Assembly (NCBI RefSeq): GCF_014697075.1
Contig: NZ_JACJRE010000036.1
Coordinates: 22,179 to 86,178 of the forward strand
Source of the DNA: Tolypothrix sp. FACHB-123
Lineage (GTDB): Bacteria > Cyanobacteriota > Cyanobacteriia > Cyanobacteriales > Nostocaceae
DNA: 64,000 nt
Reading direction: 5' to 3'
The position numbers were made by a program, and so were the translations under genes. Of the stretch, positions 16,031 through 25,118 are shown piece after piece. The notes beneath the pieces were generated by a model. The model saw only the letters and a list, made by a program, of their open reading frames with translations, was not told the DNA's origin and did no database searches. Within the stretch, counting starts at the first letter, position 1; the number at the start of each line of letters is the position of its first letter.

Positions 16031-17194
16031 TTAAAGGCATAATAATTGTTGTGAACTACTAAGTATTGATGCGATCGCACTTACAACTTCTGTAATTTCA
16101 CTACTGCTTAAGCCTGGATACATAGGTAAAGATAATATTTGCTTAGCTAATGCTTCTGCTTGGAGGAAATCTCCCGGTTGATAGCCTAAATTTGTAAATG
16201 CTGGCTGGAGATGACAGGGGATGGGGTAATGAATTCCTGTCTGAATTCCCAATTCCGTGAGTTTCTCTTGAATTTGCTGGCGTGTGAAAGGACAAGAATC
16301 ATCGATTTTAATTACGTAAAGATGATAGACATGTCCTGTATCGCTGTGATTTTCTAAAGGAAGAATCCCCGCAGATGCTAAGGGTAATAATTCTCGATCG
16401 TATTGTTTAGCGATATGATTGCGATCGCAGTTCCACTTGGGTAAATATGGTAATTTCTCTAGTAATACTGCTGCTTGCAAGGTATCGAGACGGCTATTTG
16501 TCCCCGCTTCCACATGAAAATACTTTTGCGCTGCGCCATAATTCCGCAAGCGTACCATTTTTTGGGCAATATCTGGATCTCGCGTTAATAGCATTCCCCC
16601 ATCGCCAAATGCGCCCAAATTTTTGCTGGGATAAAAACTAAAAGCCGCTGCTATTCCCACCGAACCTGCAAAATATCCCTCTCTTTCTGCTAAATGTGCT
16701 TGTGCTGCATCTTCAAAAATTAGCAGGTTATATGTCTGAGCAAAATCTAGCAGCTGCTTTGGTGATACCATTTGACCATATAGATGTACAGGAATAATTG
16801 CTTTAGTCTTTGGTGTTACTAATTTTGCGGCTGCTTCTAAATCAATTAAAGCTGTTTGGCGATCGCAATCGACAAAAATTGGTTTAGCACCAACCCGCAA
16901 TACTCCAATCAGCGTTGCGACAAAGGTATTTACGGGTAATAAAACTTCATCACCACTGCCAATATTACAAGCTTGTAAACCGAGTGCGATCGCATCCGTT
17001 CCTGACGCTACACCAATACCATATTCTGTACCAGATGCGACTGCAAATGCTGTCTCAAAATCTGAGAGTGCTTGCCCTAAAATAAAATCTCCTTTGCTCA
17101 ATACACTTTGGATTGCTTGCTCTAACTGAATTTGCAGTGACTGATGTTGTAAAATTAAATTAACAAAAGGAATTTTAATATTGTTTTTATTCAT
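16031..17194 (-). CDS. DegT/DnrJ/EryC1/StrS family sugar aminotransferase, 387 aa
   Basis: A PLP-dependent nucleotide-sugar aminotransferase. Features of the family are the VASGTDAIALGLQACNIGSG start of the PLP domain, FEDAAQAH (Asp that binds the pyridine nitrogen) and FYPSKNLGAFGDGGML (Lys that forms the Schiff base, about residue 189). Full length. It likely makes an amino or keto-derived sugar for the exopolysaccharide whose export genes lie downstream on the same strand. Substrate cannot be told from sequence. Its upstream 800 bp are gene-free. Confidence 0.85.
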   Translation of the reverse strand: MNKNNIKIPFVNLILQHQSLQIQLEQAIQSVLSKGDFILGQALSDFETAFAVASGTEYGIGVASGTDAIALGLQACNIGSGDEVLLPVNTFVATLIGVLRVGAKPIFVDCDRQTALIDLEAAAKLVTPKTKAIIPVHLYGQMVSPKQLLDFAQTYNLLIFEDAAQAHLAEREGYFAGSVGIAAAFSFYPSKNLGAFGDGGMLLTRDPDIAQKMVRLRNYGAAQKYFHVEAGTNSRLDTLQAAVLLEKLPYLPKWNCDRNHIAKQYDRELLPLASAGILPLENHSDTGHVYHLYVIKIDDSCPFTRQQIQEKLTELGIQTGIHYPIPCHLQPAFTNLGYQPGDFLQAEALAKQILSLPMYPGLSSSEITEVVSAIASILSSSQQLLCL

Positions 17195-17994
17195 TGTTAT
17201 TTAGCCTGGTAATTGCTCATTAATAAACTGTTGAAAAACTTCATAGCTTGAATTTATAAAATATTTGCTTAAAAAATAAAAAATATTATTTCTCCAGCTA
17301 AAATTGCAACCCATTTATCATAATTTAACTAAATATCTATATAATTAATTATTTTTGGAGAAATCTTGGTTTTTAATGCTAAAAATAATCTTGTAAATAT
17401 TTATTTTATTCATCATTTATTGATACTGCTTCAGTAAAAATGATGAGATTCATTAATAAATTTTTCTTATTAAAAAATATTACTTAAATCATTTTTTATT
17501 GTTAAAACTATTTAAATATCTACTTTTTGAGAATTTATTATAGAATCTTGAAGAAACTACTATGCTTTTATTCACGAAATACAAGCCTAAATATATGATT
17601 TAAGCTTTTTATTCCATATTTTCATGCTGCTAAACATGCTAATTTAAAATTCAAAATATAACTATATTTAAAACAGCGATCGCTGAACATATACATAATA
17701 AAAGACATACTAGACATAAGCATGGTAAACTTCATTTTCCATCTTGTTGTTATATTACCCATGCGAAAACCAAAACTAACGCTGTCTAGTAGTAAAAGCG
17801 AAAACAATAATGATTCTTTTAGTGCTAACTCGAATATTTACTGATACTCTTTATGAACTGAGAGATAAAAATAAAAAATTTTGCTCTGAGTTTGTTTATC
17901 TGAGGTGAATTTGGGGAATGCTTAAAAATAGCAATTAATAACCCACTAACAGTGGTTATATAAACTCCACTATCAAACAATTATCAAGGTAACA
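17195..17994. other. Long AT-rich gene-free stretch
   Basis: 800 bp of strongly AT-rich DNA between divergent genes. Short frames here lack ribosome sites and coding character. One HIP1-like site (gcgatcgc) lies near 17680. It must hold the promoters of both flanking genes, but no clear motif could be picked. Confidence 0.6.
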
Positions 17995-19554
17995 GTGGCA
18001 ATGGTAGAGCCTGAAAACAAATTATCAGCCCTAAAGGATGGTTGGGCTTCCCAGGAAACAAGAGAAAAGCAAAGACTAGAAGCTTTGTCAGAATTAGGTT
18101 TGCGCCAATCAGAAACAATTCCTGTCTTTGAAGAAGCTACTCAAACTGCTGCCCATTTTTTGGAAGCACCAATTTCCATTTTGGGATTTGTAGATCAAGA
18201 ACGTCATTGGTTTAAGTCAGCAGTAGGTTTATCTAGACTAGGACTAATGAATCATTTGGCGCAAAGTCGTCAATTATTACGTCGGGAATCCTTTTGCACC
18301 CAAGTAGTAGACAGCTTCCAAATTTTAGTCATAAATGATACACATAAAATTACAGATCCAGCACTTGCTTCTAGCAAGTTGATACAGGATTATGGTATCC
18401 GTGCTTACTTGGGAGCACCATTAATTGATGCGTCTGGTCATTGTCTGGGTGCATTAGCGGTGATGGATTTAGTACCGCGTAATTTTACCAATCGCGATAT
18501 TGAATTTTTACAAATCATCGCTCGTTGGAGTATGAGTGAGTTTGAGCGCAATCGATTGCTCAAAGCTAAGTCAGAAGTCAGTATTGGGCAAAATTCCCTA
18601 AGTTTAGCATTCAGTGACCACAATAGCACCGAGATCAAAATCTCTTCACCTGCTTTAGAAACAGAGTCTGTTTCTACTAAACAACTCAAGCTAGAACTAT
18701 TAGGACAGCTGACTCAAGAGTTACGCACACCCTTAACTTCTGTACTAGGCATGGCTAGTGTTTTAGGGCGCGAGATTTATGGGCCTTTAACAACTAAGCA
18801 AAGAGAATATCTAGATATTATCCAACACAGTGGTCGATATTTACTTTCCTTAGTCAATGAAATTACTGAACTAGGCGCAATGGATGACGGTTCCACCGAA
18901 TTGAATATTGCTCCTGTAGATATTGAAATGGTTTGCCAACAAGCTATCAATACTCTAGAGGAAGCTGCTAATCGTCGCGAGCAAGATATTCGTCTATCCA
19001 TTGAACCAGGACACAGCCGCATTTGTCCTTTAGATAAAGATAAAGTCCGACAAATGCTGTATCACCTAATTTTTAGTGTGATTCAACTCTCTGCTACTGG
19101 CAGTGTAGTGCGGATTCATGTTTCTTATAAAGAAAACATGCTTAACATTACAGTTTGGGTTTCACACCCTTGGTTAGGAGACGGTATAACTGAGGTCGAT
19201 CCTTATTTCCGTTTGAGTCCCTTGTCTTTGCTGGAGCTTACTGGTGAGACAGGCAATTATAATCTGCATTTAGATAACCACGAACCTGTAGGCAATTTAC
19301 CACTAGTAGTGGAAACTGCAAACAACTTGAGTGCTTCCCATTCAGATGTCATGACTATGAACTCAGCAATAGATGTTGCTCAGCCACGTAATAGTTTGTC
19401 TCGCGAAAGCTTAGGTTTATTACTTAGCTGTCAGTTAGCTGAGTTACATGGTGGACAAATCACCATCCAAGGTTCGCCGGAATCAGGATATCGCTATGTG
19501 CTGTCTTTACCATTGCAAGTGGTAGCTTCTTCAGAAGCAGTTAGTGATGTTTAA
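17995..19554 (+). CDS. GAF-domain histidine-kinase-like protein lacking the phosphoacceptor His, 519 aa
   Basis: An N-terminal GAF domain (about residues 40-185, with FVDQERHWFKSAVG and GAPLIDASGHCLGALAVMD) precedes a HisKA-like helical pair and an ATPase-like domain. The H-box reads LTQELRTPLTSVLG, so Gln (about residue 241) stands where kinases have His. The ATPase part lacks obvious glycine-rich N/G boxes; only a GGQITIQGSPESGYRYVLSL end is recognisable. It is therefore probably a sensor pseudokinase or partner subunit. The GTG at 17995 has aagg at the right distance; an ATG at 18001 is possible. No response regulator adjoins it. Confidence 0.8.
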   Translation: MAMVEPENKLSALKDGWASQETREKQRLEALSELGLRQSETIPVFEEATQTAAHFLEAPISILGFVDQERHWFKSAVGLSRLGLMNHLAQSRQLLRRESFCTQVVDSFQILVINDTHKITDPALASSKLIQDYGIRAYLGAPLIDASGHCLGALAVMDLVPRNFTNRDIEFLQIIARWSMSEFERNRLLKAKSEVSIGQNSLSLAFSDHNSTEIKISSPALETESVSTKQLKLELLGQLTQELRTPLTSVLGMASVLGREIYGPLTTKQREYLDIIQHSGRYLLSLVNEITELGAMDDGSTELNIAPVDIEMVCQQAINTLEEAANRREQDIRLSIEPGHSRICPLDKDKVRQMLYHLIFSVIQLSATGSVVRIHVSYKENMLNITVWVSHPWLGDGITEVDPYFRLSPLSLLELTGETGNYNLHLDNHEPVGNLPLVVETANNLSASHSDVMTMNSAIDVAQPRNSLSRESLGLLLSCQLAELHGGQITIQGSPESGYRYVLSLPLQVVASSEAVSDV

Positions 19555-20038
19555 GCAGCACAATCTAGCTTGCTAACATAGCTGTTTCCTAAATAGCTGT
19601 CATGAATGATTATCTACACCTTCCCGTAAATCCGACCTTAGCCTTGAACAAGCAGCACAATCTGCAATAAGTTTTGTGGATGATACTCTGAGCTTGCTTA
19701 TGCTCTCACAGACATGAACTCATCGCTCCGCGTCTACTAATAGACGCAAAGACGCGGAGAATATAGATTCTGGAGCGAATTTTCTTTGGTGGACTAAGTA
19801 GAATTTATTCCCGCTACTTAGCTCGTTGTTTGCGAAATTTGCCATAAGTGGTTAGTTTACATGCCCGCTGTCATATTTTTGATATATTTATAGTCAGCCA
19901 AAGCGTGCTTCAAAATTTACTAACTCAGGCTCATAAATTTTAATTTGCAAGAAAAAACAAAATTTGTAGACACGGTGACATAGATTATGATCGAGTCCAA
20001 GTTCTTAGAGGGCTTGCTAATCAGTCACAGCGTGTTTT
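19555..20038. other. Gene-free stretch with a GC-rich hairpin
   Basis: 484 bp without a credible gene. An inverted repeat ctccgcgtct / agacgcggag lies at 19726-19759. The rest shows no recognised element. Confidence 0.55.
19726..19759. repeat. Hairpin-forming inverted repeat
   Basis: Ten-base perfect arms (ctccgcgtct and agacgcggag) with a 14-base loop. It could be a repeat remnant or a terminator-like structure, though no T-run follows. Confidence 0.55.
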
Positions 20039-21466
20039 ATGAATTTAGTCTGGCAAAGATTTACTTTATCTTATTTCATAGTCCAAGATTATTTTGCTAC
20101 CAGTTACCTCCACCGTGCTTTGGTGGGTCTGTTATCGTCTTGGCGGCAAAGTAGTATATTGCTCCAGTGGGGAGATACGATAGCGGCTGCTTTACTCAGC
20201 TTAATATATCTTCTCGCACCTTTTGTTTCGACCACGTTGTTAGGGTTGTTACTGGTAGCTTGTGTCGGATTTTGGTTGTTGCTGACTTTATCGGATGATG
20301 CAACATCAACAAATGCTTCGTCATTTACTCCGATTCACTTGCTGGTATTAGCCTATTGGGCAATTGCCGCTGTCGCTACAGCATTTTCACCAGTAAAAAA
20401 GGCAGCATTGAGTGATTTAGTCACTTTAACGCTATATTTAATGCTGTTTGCTCTTTGTGCTAGGGTGCTGAGGTCTTCCCGCTTGCGGTCTTGGCTAATC
20501 GTTCTCTATCTCCATGTATCGCTCATTGTCAGCGTGTATGGATTACGACAATGGTTTTTTGGCGCAGATGCTTTAGCAACTTGGGTTGACCCAACTTCGC
20601 CTTTGTCTAAGACCACCAGAGTTTACAGTTATTTGGGTAATCCCAATTTATTGGCAGGGTATTTAATACCAGCAGTAGTGTTTAGTTTGGTGGCAATTGT
20701 TGCTTGGCGAAGCTGGTATAAGAAAGCACTAGGATTGACAGCATTGATTGTTAATAGTGCCTGTCTAGTCCTCACTTTTAGTCGTGGCGGGTGGATTGGC
20801 TTAGTAGCATCAATATTGACAGTGATGGCATTGCTCATTTATTGGTGGAGCGTGCAAATGCCTCCTTTTTGGCGTACTTGGTCGCTGCCAATTATTTTAG
20901 GAGGTTTAGTTGGGGTATTAGTGCTAGCTGTAATTTTTATTGAGCCTGTGCGGTTGCGAGTTTTTAGTATCTTTGCCGATCGCCAAGATAGCAGTAATAA
21001 TTTTCGCCGCAACGTCTGGGATGCTGTGTTTGAGATGATTCGCGCTCGCCCAATTTTAGGTATCGGGCCTGGTCACAATGCCTTTAATAAAATCTATCCC
21101 CTTTACCAGCGCCCCCGTTATAGTGCTTTGAGCGCCTATTCAATTTTGCTAGAAATTGCTGTGGAAACGGGCTTTATTGGTTTAGGCTGCTTCCTTTGGC
21201 TATTAGTGGTAACTTTTAATACAGGTTACATGCAATTGCGCAGATTGCGGCAATTAGAGAATAAAGAAGGATTTTGGTTAATTGGGGCGATCGCTTCGAT
21301 GGTAGGTATGCTAGCGCATGGAACTGTTGATACTGTCTGGTTTCGTCCCGAAGTCAATAGTCTCTGGTGGCTAGTAGTGGCTTTAATTGCTAGCTACTGG
21401 ACACCTTTAAGCCAAAACAAGACCCAAGAATTAACTTCGCCTAGCTCAGAACCAGCAGCAAACTAA
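20039..21466 (+). CDS. ictB: IctB family membrane protein (O-antigen ligase-like), 475 aa
   Basis: About ten to twelve membrane helices and a Wzy_C/O-antigen-ligase core (GNPNLLAGYLIPAVVFS, TFSRGGWIGLVAS and GIGPGHNAFNKIYPLYQRPR). The N-terminus MNLVWQRFTLS matches the cyanobacterial IctB group. IctB was first described as involved in inorganic carbon accumulation, but the direct bicarbonate-transport role has been questioned and the fold is that of a glycan ligase. Inner membrane. Full length. Followed by an inverted repeat at 21480-21570. Confidence 0.85.
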   Translation: MNLVWQRFTLSYFIVQDYFATSYLHRALVGLLSSWRQSSILLQWGDTIAAALLSLIYLLAPFVSTTLLGLLLVACVGFWLLLTLSDDATSTNASSFTPIHLLVLAYWAIAAVATAFSPVKKAALSDLVTLTLYLMLFALCARVLRSSRLRSWLIVLYLHVSLIVSVYGLRQWFFGADALATWVDPTSPLSKTTRVYSYLGNPNLLAGYLIPAVVFSLVAIVAWRSWYKKALGLTALIVNSACLVLTFSRGGWIGLVASILTVMALLIYWWSVQMPPFWRTWSLPIILGGLVGVLVLAVIFIEPVRLRVFSIFADRQDSSNNFRRNVWDAVFEMIRARPILGIGPGHNAFNKIYPLYQRPRYSALSAYSILLEIAVETGFIGLGCFLWLLVVTFNTGYMQLRRLRQLENKEGFWLIGAIASMVGMLAHGTVDTVWFRPEVNSLWWLVVALIASYWTPLSQNKTQELTSPSSEPAAN

Positions 21467-21479
21467 AAAAACTAGAATA

Positions 21480-21570
21480 AGTTAGTTGTCAGTCAAATAA
21501 TTTTAGATTTGTTCCGTTGACAAAAGCGGCAGTTATGCCTAATCACCAATACAAAACTGACAACTAACTA
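21480..21570. repeat. Widely spaced inverted repeat after ictB
   Basis: The arms agttagttgtcagt and actgacaactaact enclose about 63 bases. The arms are of TTGTCAG heptamer type, so this may be a pair of opposed STRR units. Confidence 0.55.
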
Positions 21571-21589
21571 GTTGCAAATTCTTAATGTT

Positions 21590-21874
21590 TTAGTCCCTAT
21601 AGGTTGAAGCCCCTGGGGTGCTGGGATCGCGATAACGGGTTGGTTCATCGTCACGTTTTTTACCTGTCAAGCCAGCTAAACCTAATAGACCAAGTAAGCC
21701 AAACCAACCCCAGTCAAAATCATTGCGCTCATAAGTTGTAGTGGTGGGGTTAGTGGTAGTGGTTCCAGGGTCGGTAGTGGTAGTTTGGGCTTGTACAGGT
21801 TGAGTTAAGGATAAAACGGCCATACTCAAGGCGATCGCGCCAGTGCTGATTACTTTAGGTAAATTGCTTGTCAT
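21590..21874 (-). CDS. Small secreted WGxxGxxG family protein, 94 aa
   Basis: A signal peptide (about residues 1-29, ending VQAQ) is followed by a Thr-rich spacer and then WGWFGLLGLLGLAGLTGKKR (residues 56-75). That is a Trp-Gly start, a glycine-zipper hydrophobic helix and a basic stop, matching the WGxxGxxG tag family of small exported cyanobacterial proteins. The layout resembles PEP-CTERM-like sorting tags, but a charged tail of about 20 residues follows. A link with the cyanoexosortase at 15 kb is speculation. The promoter likely lies in the 140 bp before smpB. Confidence 0.7.
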   Translation of the reverse strand: MTSNLPKVISTGAIALSMAVLSLTQPVQAQTTTTDPGTTTTNPTTTTYERNDFDWGWFGLLGLLGLAGLTGKKRDDEPTRYRDPSTPGASTYRD

Positions 21875-22020
21875 ACTAAAAGTTCCTCATCCCTTGCAAA
21901 GTTACTCACCACTTTACCGAGTTCGAGAAAGAACAAAATCAATCTGTGGCGATAAAGTCGGCTTGTGCTTAACTCTGGCTGAAGATATACAAGCAGCTTT
22001 CCAGTCCCTAAATATCTTGG

Positions 22021-22488
22021 CTAATAATTTTTCATTGCCCGTTCAATATCCCGTTTATCCTGGCGTTTTTTCAAATCCTCTCGCTTATCGTGGAGTTTTT
22101 TACCTTTACCCAGGGCAATACTGACTTTGACTCGCCCACGCTTAAAGTACATCTTTAAAGGTACTAACGTCAAACCCTGCTGTTCCACTTTGCCAATTAG
22201 CTTGCGGATTTCCTGACGATGTAGTAATAGCTTCCGCGTCCGCCGTGGCTCGTGATTAAAATATTGACCGCTAGCAGTGTAAGGTGAAATATGCGCGTTG
22301 ATTAACCATGCTTCGCCATTGCGAATCAAAGCATACCCATCTTGCATATTGACTTTACCAGCCCGAATTGACTTGACCTCTGTTCCTGTTAACTGAATTC
22401 CGGCTTCGTAGGTCTCCAGGATTTCATACAAATAACGAGCTTGTCGATTGTCGCTAACTACTTTGTAACCGTCACTTTTATCGCTCAT
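22021..22488 (-). CDS. smpB: SsrA-binding protein SmpB, 155 aa
   Basis: SmpB binds tmRNA and brings it to stalled ribosomes for trans-translation. The family blocks are complete: NRQARYLYEILETYEAGIQL, GTEVKSIRAGKVN, DGYALIRNGEAWLIN, HEPRRTRKLLLH and GRVKVSIALGKGKK-HDKRE near the C-terminus. Length is normal. The tmRNA gene is not in the window. Confidence 0.95.
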   Translation of the reverse strand: MSDKSDGYKVVSDNRQARYLYEILETYEAGIQLTGTEVKSIRAGKVNMQDGYALIRNGEAWLINAHISPYTASGQYFNHEPRRTRKLLLHRQEIRKLIGKVEQQGLTLVPLKMYFKRGRVKVSIALGKGKKLHDKREDLKKRQDKRDIERAMKNY

Positions 22489-22869
22489 GGAAAATCGTGC
22501 GTGCTGAAAATGTGTCTAAAAGATTTTTGGAGTTGGTAGAAAAATTGATTTAGTTTATGTTAAACCAATATAAATGCTGACTCTAGATAAGATACTTATC
22601 TTACTAATTTAACTGTTTCAACCTCGCAATGAAAAATTTTCCGGCAAATTTTTTCTCAACCAGACTGTTGATCTAGTCAATTTAATTTACAGTAGGGTAA
22701 AAGATTACTCTATCCTATTGGTTATTTGTTATGAAGTGCTACATTATTTATCTTTGCCAAGCAGTAGAATGGTCAGCTGCGTTAAAATTTATTAACAATT
22801 TCTAAAGAATTAAGATTTTCTTTATAAATAAGTCCTACAGCAGTAATTAGCTGGTAATCCTGTCATAGT
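22489..22869. other. Divergent promoter region smpB / response regulator
   Basis: 381 bp, AT-rich, between divergently transcribed genes. No repeats or small genes seen. Confidence 0.5.
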
Positions 22870-23649
22870 ATGAAACATAAGAGCACATCATTCTTGCCTG
22901 TGTTCACTAATAGTGCTCAAACAAGCCAATTTGTTAGTAAAAAAAATGCTAGGGGTGTACTTTCCATGCCCTTGACGATCCTTGTAGTGGATGATGATTT
23001 GGGCACTCGGTTGTCGATTAGTGATTATCTTGAACTGTCTGGCTATTCAGTGATTACGGCTAATGATGGTCAAGAAGCTTTACTCATGGTTGAGGAGTAC
23101 CATCCTGATTTGATTGTCACCGATATTGTCATGCCAAGAATGAATGGTTATGAGTTGGTGCGGCGAGTGCGGCAAAAAGCAGAGTTCCGTTTATTACCTG
23201 TAATTTTATTAACAGCGCGTACCAAGACTCAGGAACGGATTTTGGGCTATCAGTCAGGCTGCGATCTCTATTTGCCCAAACCTTTTGAATTAGAAGAGTT
23301 AGCAGCGGCTATTCGGAATTTACTGGAGCGATCGCAAATCATTCAATCTGAGTATCGCTTTTCTCATACAGAAAATTTGAGCAATTCCCAGCAAATGAAA
23401 GCAGTGGATGCCAATTCTGTTGAAATTACTCAAACTCAAAAATCGGAAATGCTCTCAGCTTTAACAGCCAGAGAACAAGAAGTACTAGAACTGTTAACAC
23501 ATGGTCTTTCTAATGCCGATATGGGTCATCAGTTACACCTGAGTGCCCGTACAGTCGAAAAGTACGTCAGTAGTTTATTAAGAAAAACCGCAACCAGTAA
23601 CCGAGCTGAACTTGTTCGTTTTGCCATTAAGCATGGTTTAGTCGAATAA
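22870..23649 (+). CDS. NarL/LuxR-type response regulator, 259 aa
   Basis: A receiver domain (about residues 36-150) has the acidic pair in VVDDD, the phosphoacceptor Asp in LIVTDIVMP and the switch Lys in LYLPKPF. A LuxR-type HTH follows at the C-terminus (LTAREQEVLELLTHGLSN ... RTVEKYVSSLLRKT). The 32-residue N-terminal extension before MPLTILVVDDD is unusual; an ATG at 22966 would give the compact form. It is an orphan: no kinase adjoins it. A transcription factor of unknown regulon. Confidence 0.85.
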   Translation: MKHKSTSFLPVFTNSAQTSQFVSKKNARGVLSMPLTILVVDDDLGTRLSISDYLELSGYSVITANDGQEALLMVEEYHPDLIVTDIVMPRMNGYELVRRVRQKAEFRLLPVILLTARTKTQERILGYQSGCDLYLPKPFELEELAAAIRNLLERSQIIQSEYRFSHTENLSNSQQMKAVDANSVEITQTQKSEMLSALTAREQEVLELLTHGLSNADMGHQLHLSARTVEKYVSSLLRKTATSNRAELVRFAIKHGLVE

Positions 23650-23736
23650 CCCAATAAATTGGGAGAGACAAGGAATTTTAGATTTTGCGAAAACTCGGAG
23701 CGCTGGCTTCCGGCGCTCTGAACTTTTCAAGCTAGA

Positions 23737-23846
23737 TTTGCGATAGCGCAGCGTAAAGCTTTCTCTTCTCCTGACGGAGACGCTACGCGAACGCCAACAA
23801 CATAGCTTCGCTTAGAGCGAGTCCACGAGCGTATTTTGGATTCTCA
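23737..23846. repeat. Complex palindromic repeat (GGAGACGCTACGCGAACG type), copy 1
   Basis: Includes gcgcagcgtaaagcttt, ggagacgctacgcgaacg, catagcttcgcttagagcga and gagcgtattttggattc. It matches 32966-33080 almost throughout, including the outer ttttagatt/atctaaaat ends, and in part 34853-34899. Confidence 0.75.
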
Positions 23847-23906
23847 TCTAAAATCCAAAAACGTTACCTATGCCCAATGCCCAATGCCCAATTAACAATT
23901 AACAAC

Positions 23907-24392
23907 TTAAGTTTTTAATTCCTGACTCATAATATTTTTCAATAGACCTTCACAAGCATCAACTAACAAATCGATAACTTGATTAAATCCTTCTGGGCCC
24001 CCATAATAGGGGTCTGGCACTTCTTTGAGATTATAGCGAGAACAAAAATCACACATTAGACGGACTTTACTGTGATATTGCTGAGTTGGATCGAGCATCA
24101 GAATATTTTCATAATTATCCCGATCCATCGCCAAAATTAAGTCAAAATCTTGAAAGTCTGATTTGCGAAACTGACGCGCCTGACCGCGCAGTTTAATTCC
24201 TAACTTTTGATTAGCTGCGGCACTCATGCGTCTGTCAGGTGGGCTACCAATATGATAACTAGACGTACCAGCAGAGTCGCAGACAATACTATCGCCTAAG
24301 TCAGCCTGTTCAATCAGGTGATTCATAATGTTTTCTGCCGATGGCGACCGACAGATGTTACCCAGGCAGACAAAAAGTAGTTTGTATGGCAT
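23907..24392 (-). CDS. Low-molecular-weight protein-tyrosine phosphatase, 161 aa
   Basis: The phosphate-binding loop CLGNICRS (residues 9-16) and the general-acid loop VPDPYYGG (about residues 125-132) are intact, so it should be active. Length is normal. In bacteria such enzymes often dephosphorylate BY-kinases such as the one at 10-12 kb, but it lies 12 kb away, so the link is only possible. The 3' side is filled with repeats. Confidence 0.9.
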   Translation of the reverse strand: MPYKLLFVCLGNICRSPSAENIMNHLIEQADLGDSIVCDSAGTSSYHIGSPPDRRMSAAANQKLGIKLRGQARQFRKSDFQDFDLILAMDRDNYENILMLDPTQQYHSKVRLMCDFCSRYNLKEVPDPYYGGPEGFNQVIDLLVDACEGLLKNIMSQELKT

Positions 24393-24399
24393 AAGTATC

Positions 24400-24470
24400 T
24401 TTTGTCATTTGTCCTTAGTCATTTGTCATTTGTCCTTAGTCGCTTGTCAGTTGTCCTGTGAATCACTTAT
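24400..24470. repeat. Heptamer repeat (CATTTGT type)
   Basis: Repeats of tttgtcatttgtccttagtc between the phosphatase and YbaB genes. Confidence 0.75.
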
Positions 24471-24488
24471 TTTTGACTCTTGACTACT

Positions 24489-24552
24489 GTACGGGCGGGT
24501 TAACAAATATCCTTACCGATCCAATGATGATTCTCAATAAACCCGCCCCTAC
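24489..24552. repeat. ~64-bp inverted-repeat element (GGGCGGGTT type), copy 2
   Basis: Starts gtacgggcgggttaac and ends aaacccgcccctac. Same family as 15901-15962 and 44399-44461; the closest relative is the 44.4-kb copy. Confidence 0.75.
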
Positions 24553-24583
24553 TGACTATTGACCAATGACCAATGACTATTGA

Positions 24584-24931
24584 CTAAAATCCCGGTAGCT
24601 CTAGTCCACTGGTCAAATCTTCCATGCGTTCGCGCATTGTAGCTGTGGACTTGTTGTAAGCGTCTTTCATTGCTACTGTGACCAAATCGGACAGTACATC
24701 TGCACCTTCATTGAGAGCTTCGGGAGAAATTTCTACACGTTTGGGTTCTTGGTTTCCACTGACCACTACTTTGATCAGCCCACCGCCAGCCTCTCCTTGA
24801 ATCTCCATTTGCTCCAATTCTTCTTGAAGCCGCTTGGCACCTTCTTGAACTTGCTGTGCTTTTTTGAAAGCTTCAGCTAGTTCTTTCATTTTGCCCAAAC
24901 CAAAACCAAAACCCTGTCCTTTTCCTGTCAT
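24584..24931 (-). CDS. YbaB/EbfC family nucleoid-associated protein, 115 aa
   Basis: A small DNA-binding protein that forms a tweezer-like dimer. Family features are [20 protein letters not shown] at residues 14-33, [20 protein letters not shown] and a helical end with [13 protein letters not shown]. In many bacteria ybaB sits with dnaX-recR; here it follows murC-murB on the same strand with repeats between, so co-transcription is uncertain. Confidence 0.9.
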   Translation of the reverse strand: MTGKGQGFGFGLGKMKELAEAFKKAQQVQEGAKRLQEELEQMEIQGEAGGGLIKVVVSGNQEPKRVEISPEALNEGADVLSDLVTVAMKDAYNKSTATMRERMEDLTSGLELPGF

Positions 24932-25118
24932 AATAAATAGTCCGCGTGTGCGTTCAATAACAAATCAAATTCAATTATAGATGCGGTAGGCAAATTGCCT
25001 CTTTTTTTACTCATAATTAATGAATTGGGCACGGGGGATAGGGCATGGGGCATTGTTTAATAGTCTCCTTTGTCCCCTTTGTGCCCGTTGTGCGTTTCAC
25101 CTCTAGTATTTGAGATGC

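Noticed and set aside
17622-17807. 61-aa minus-strand frame in the AT-rich spacer
   Set aside because: No ribosome site, biased composition, no resemblance to known proteins.
22000-22500. tmRNA gene near smpB
   Set aside because: No alanine-tRNA-like ends or tag sequence seen; smpB stands without ssrA here.
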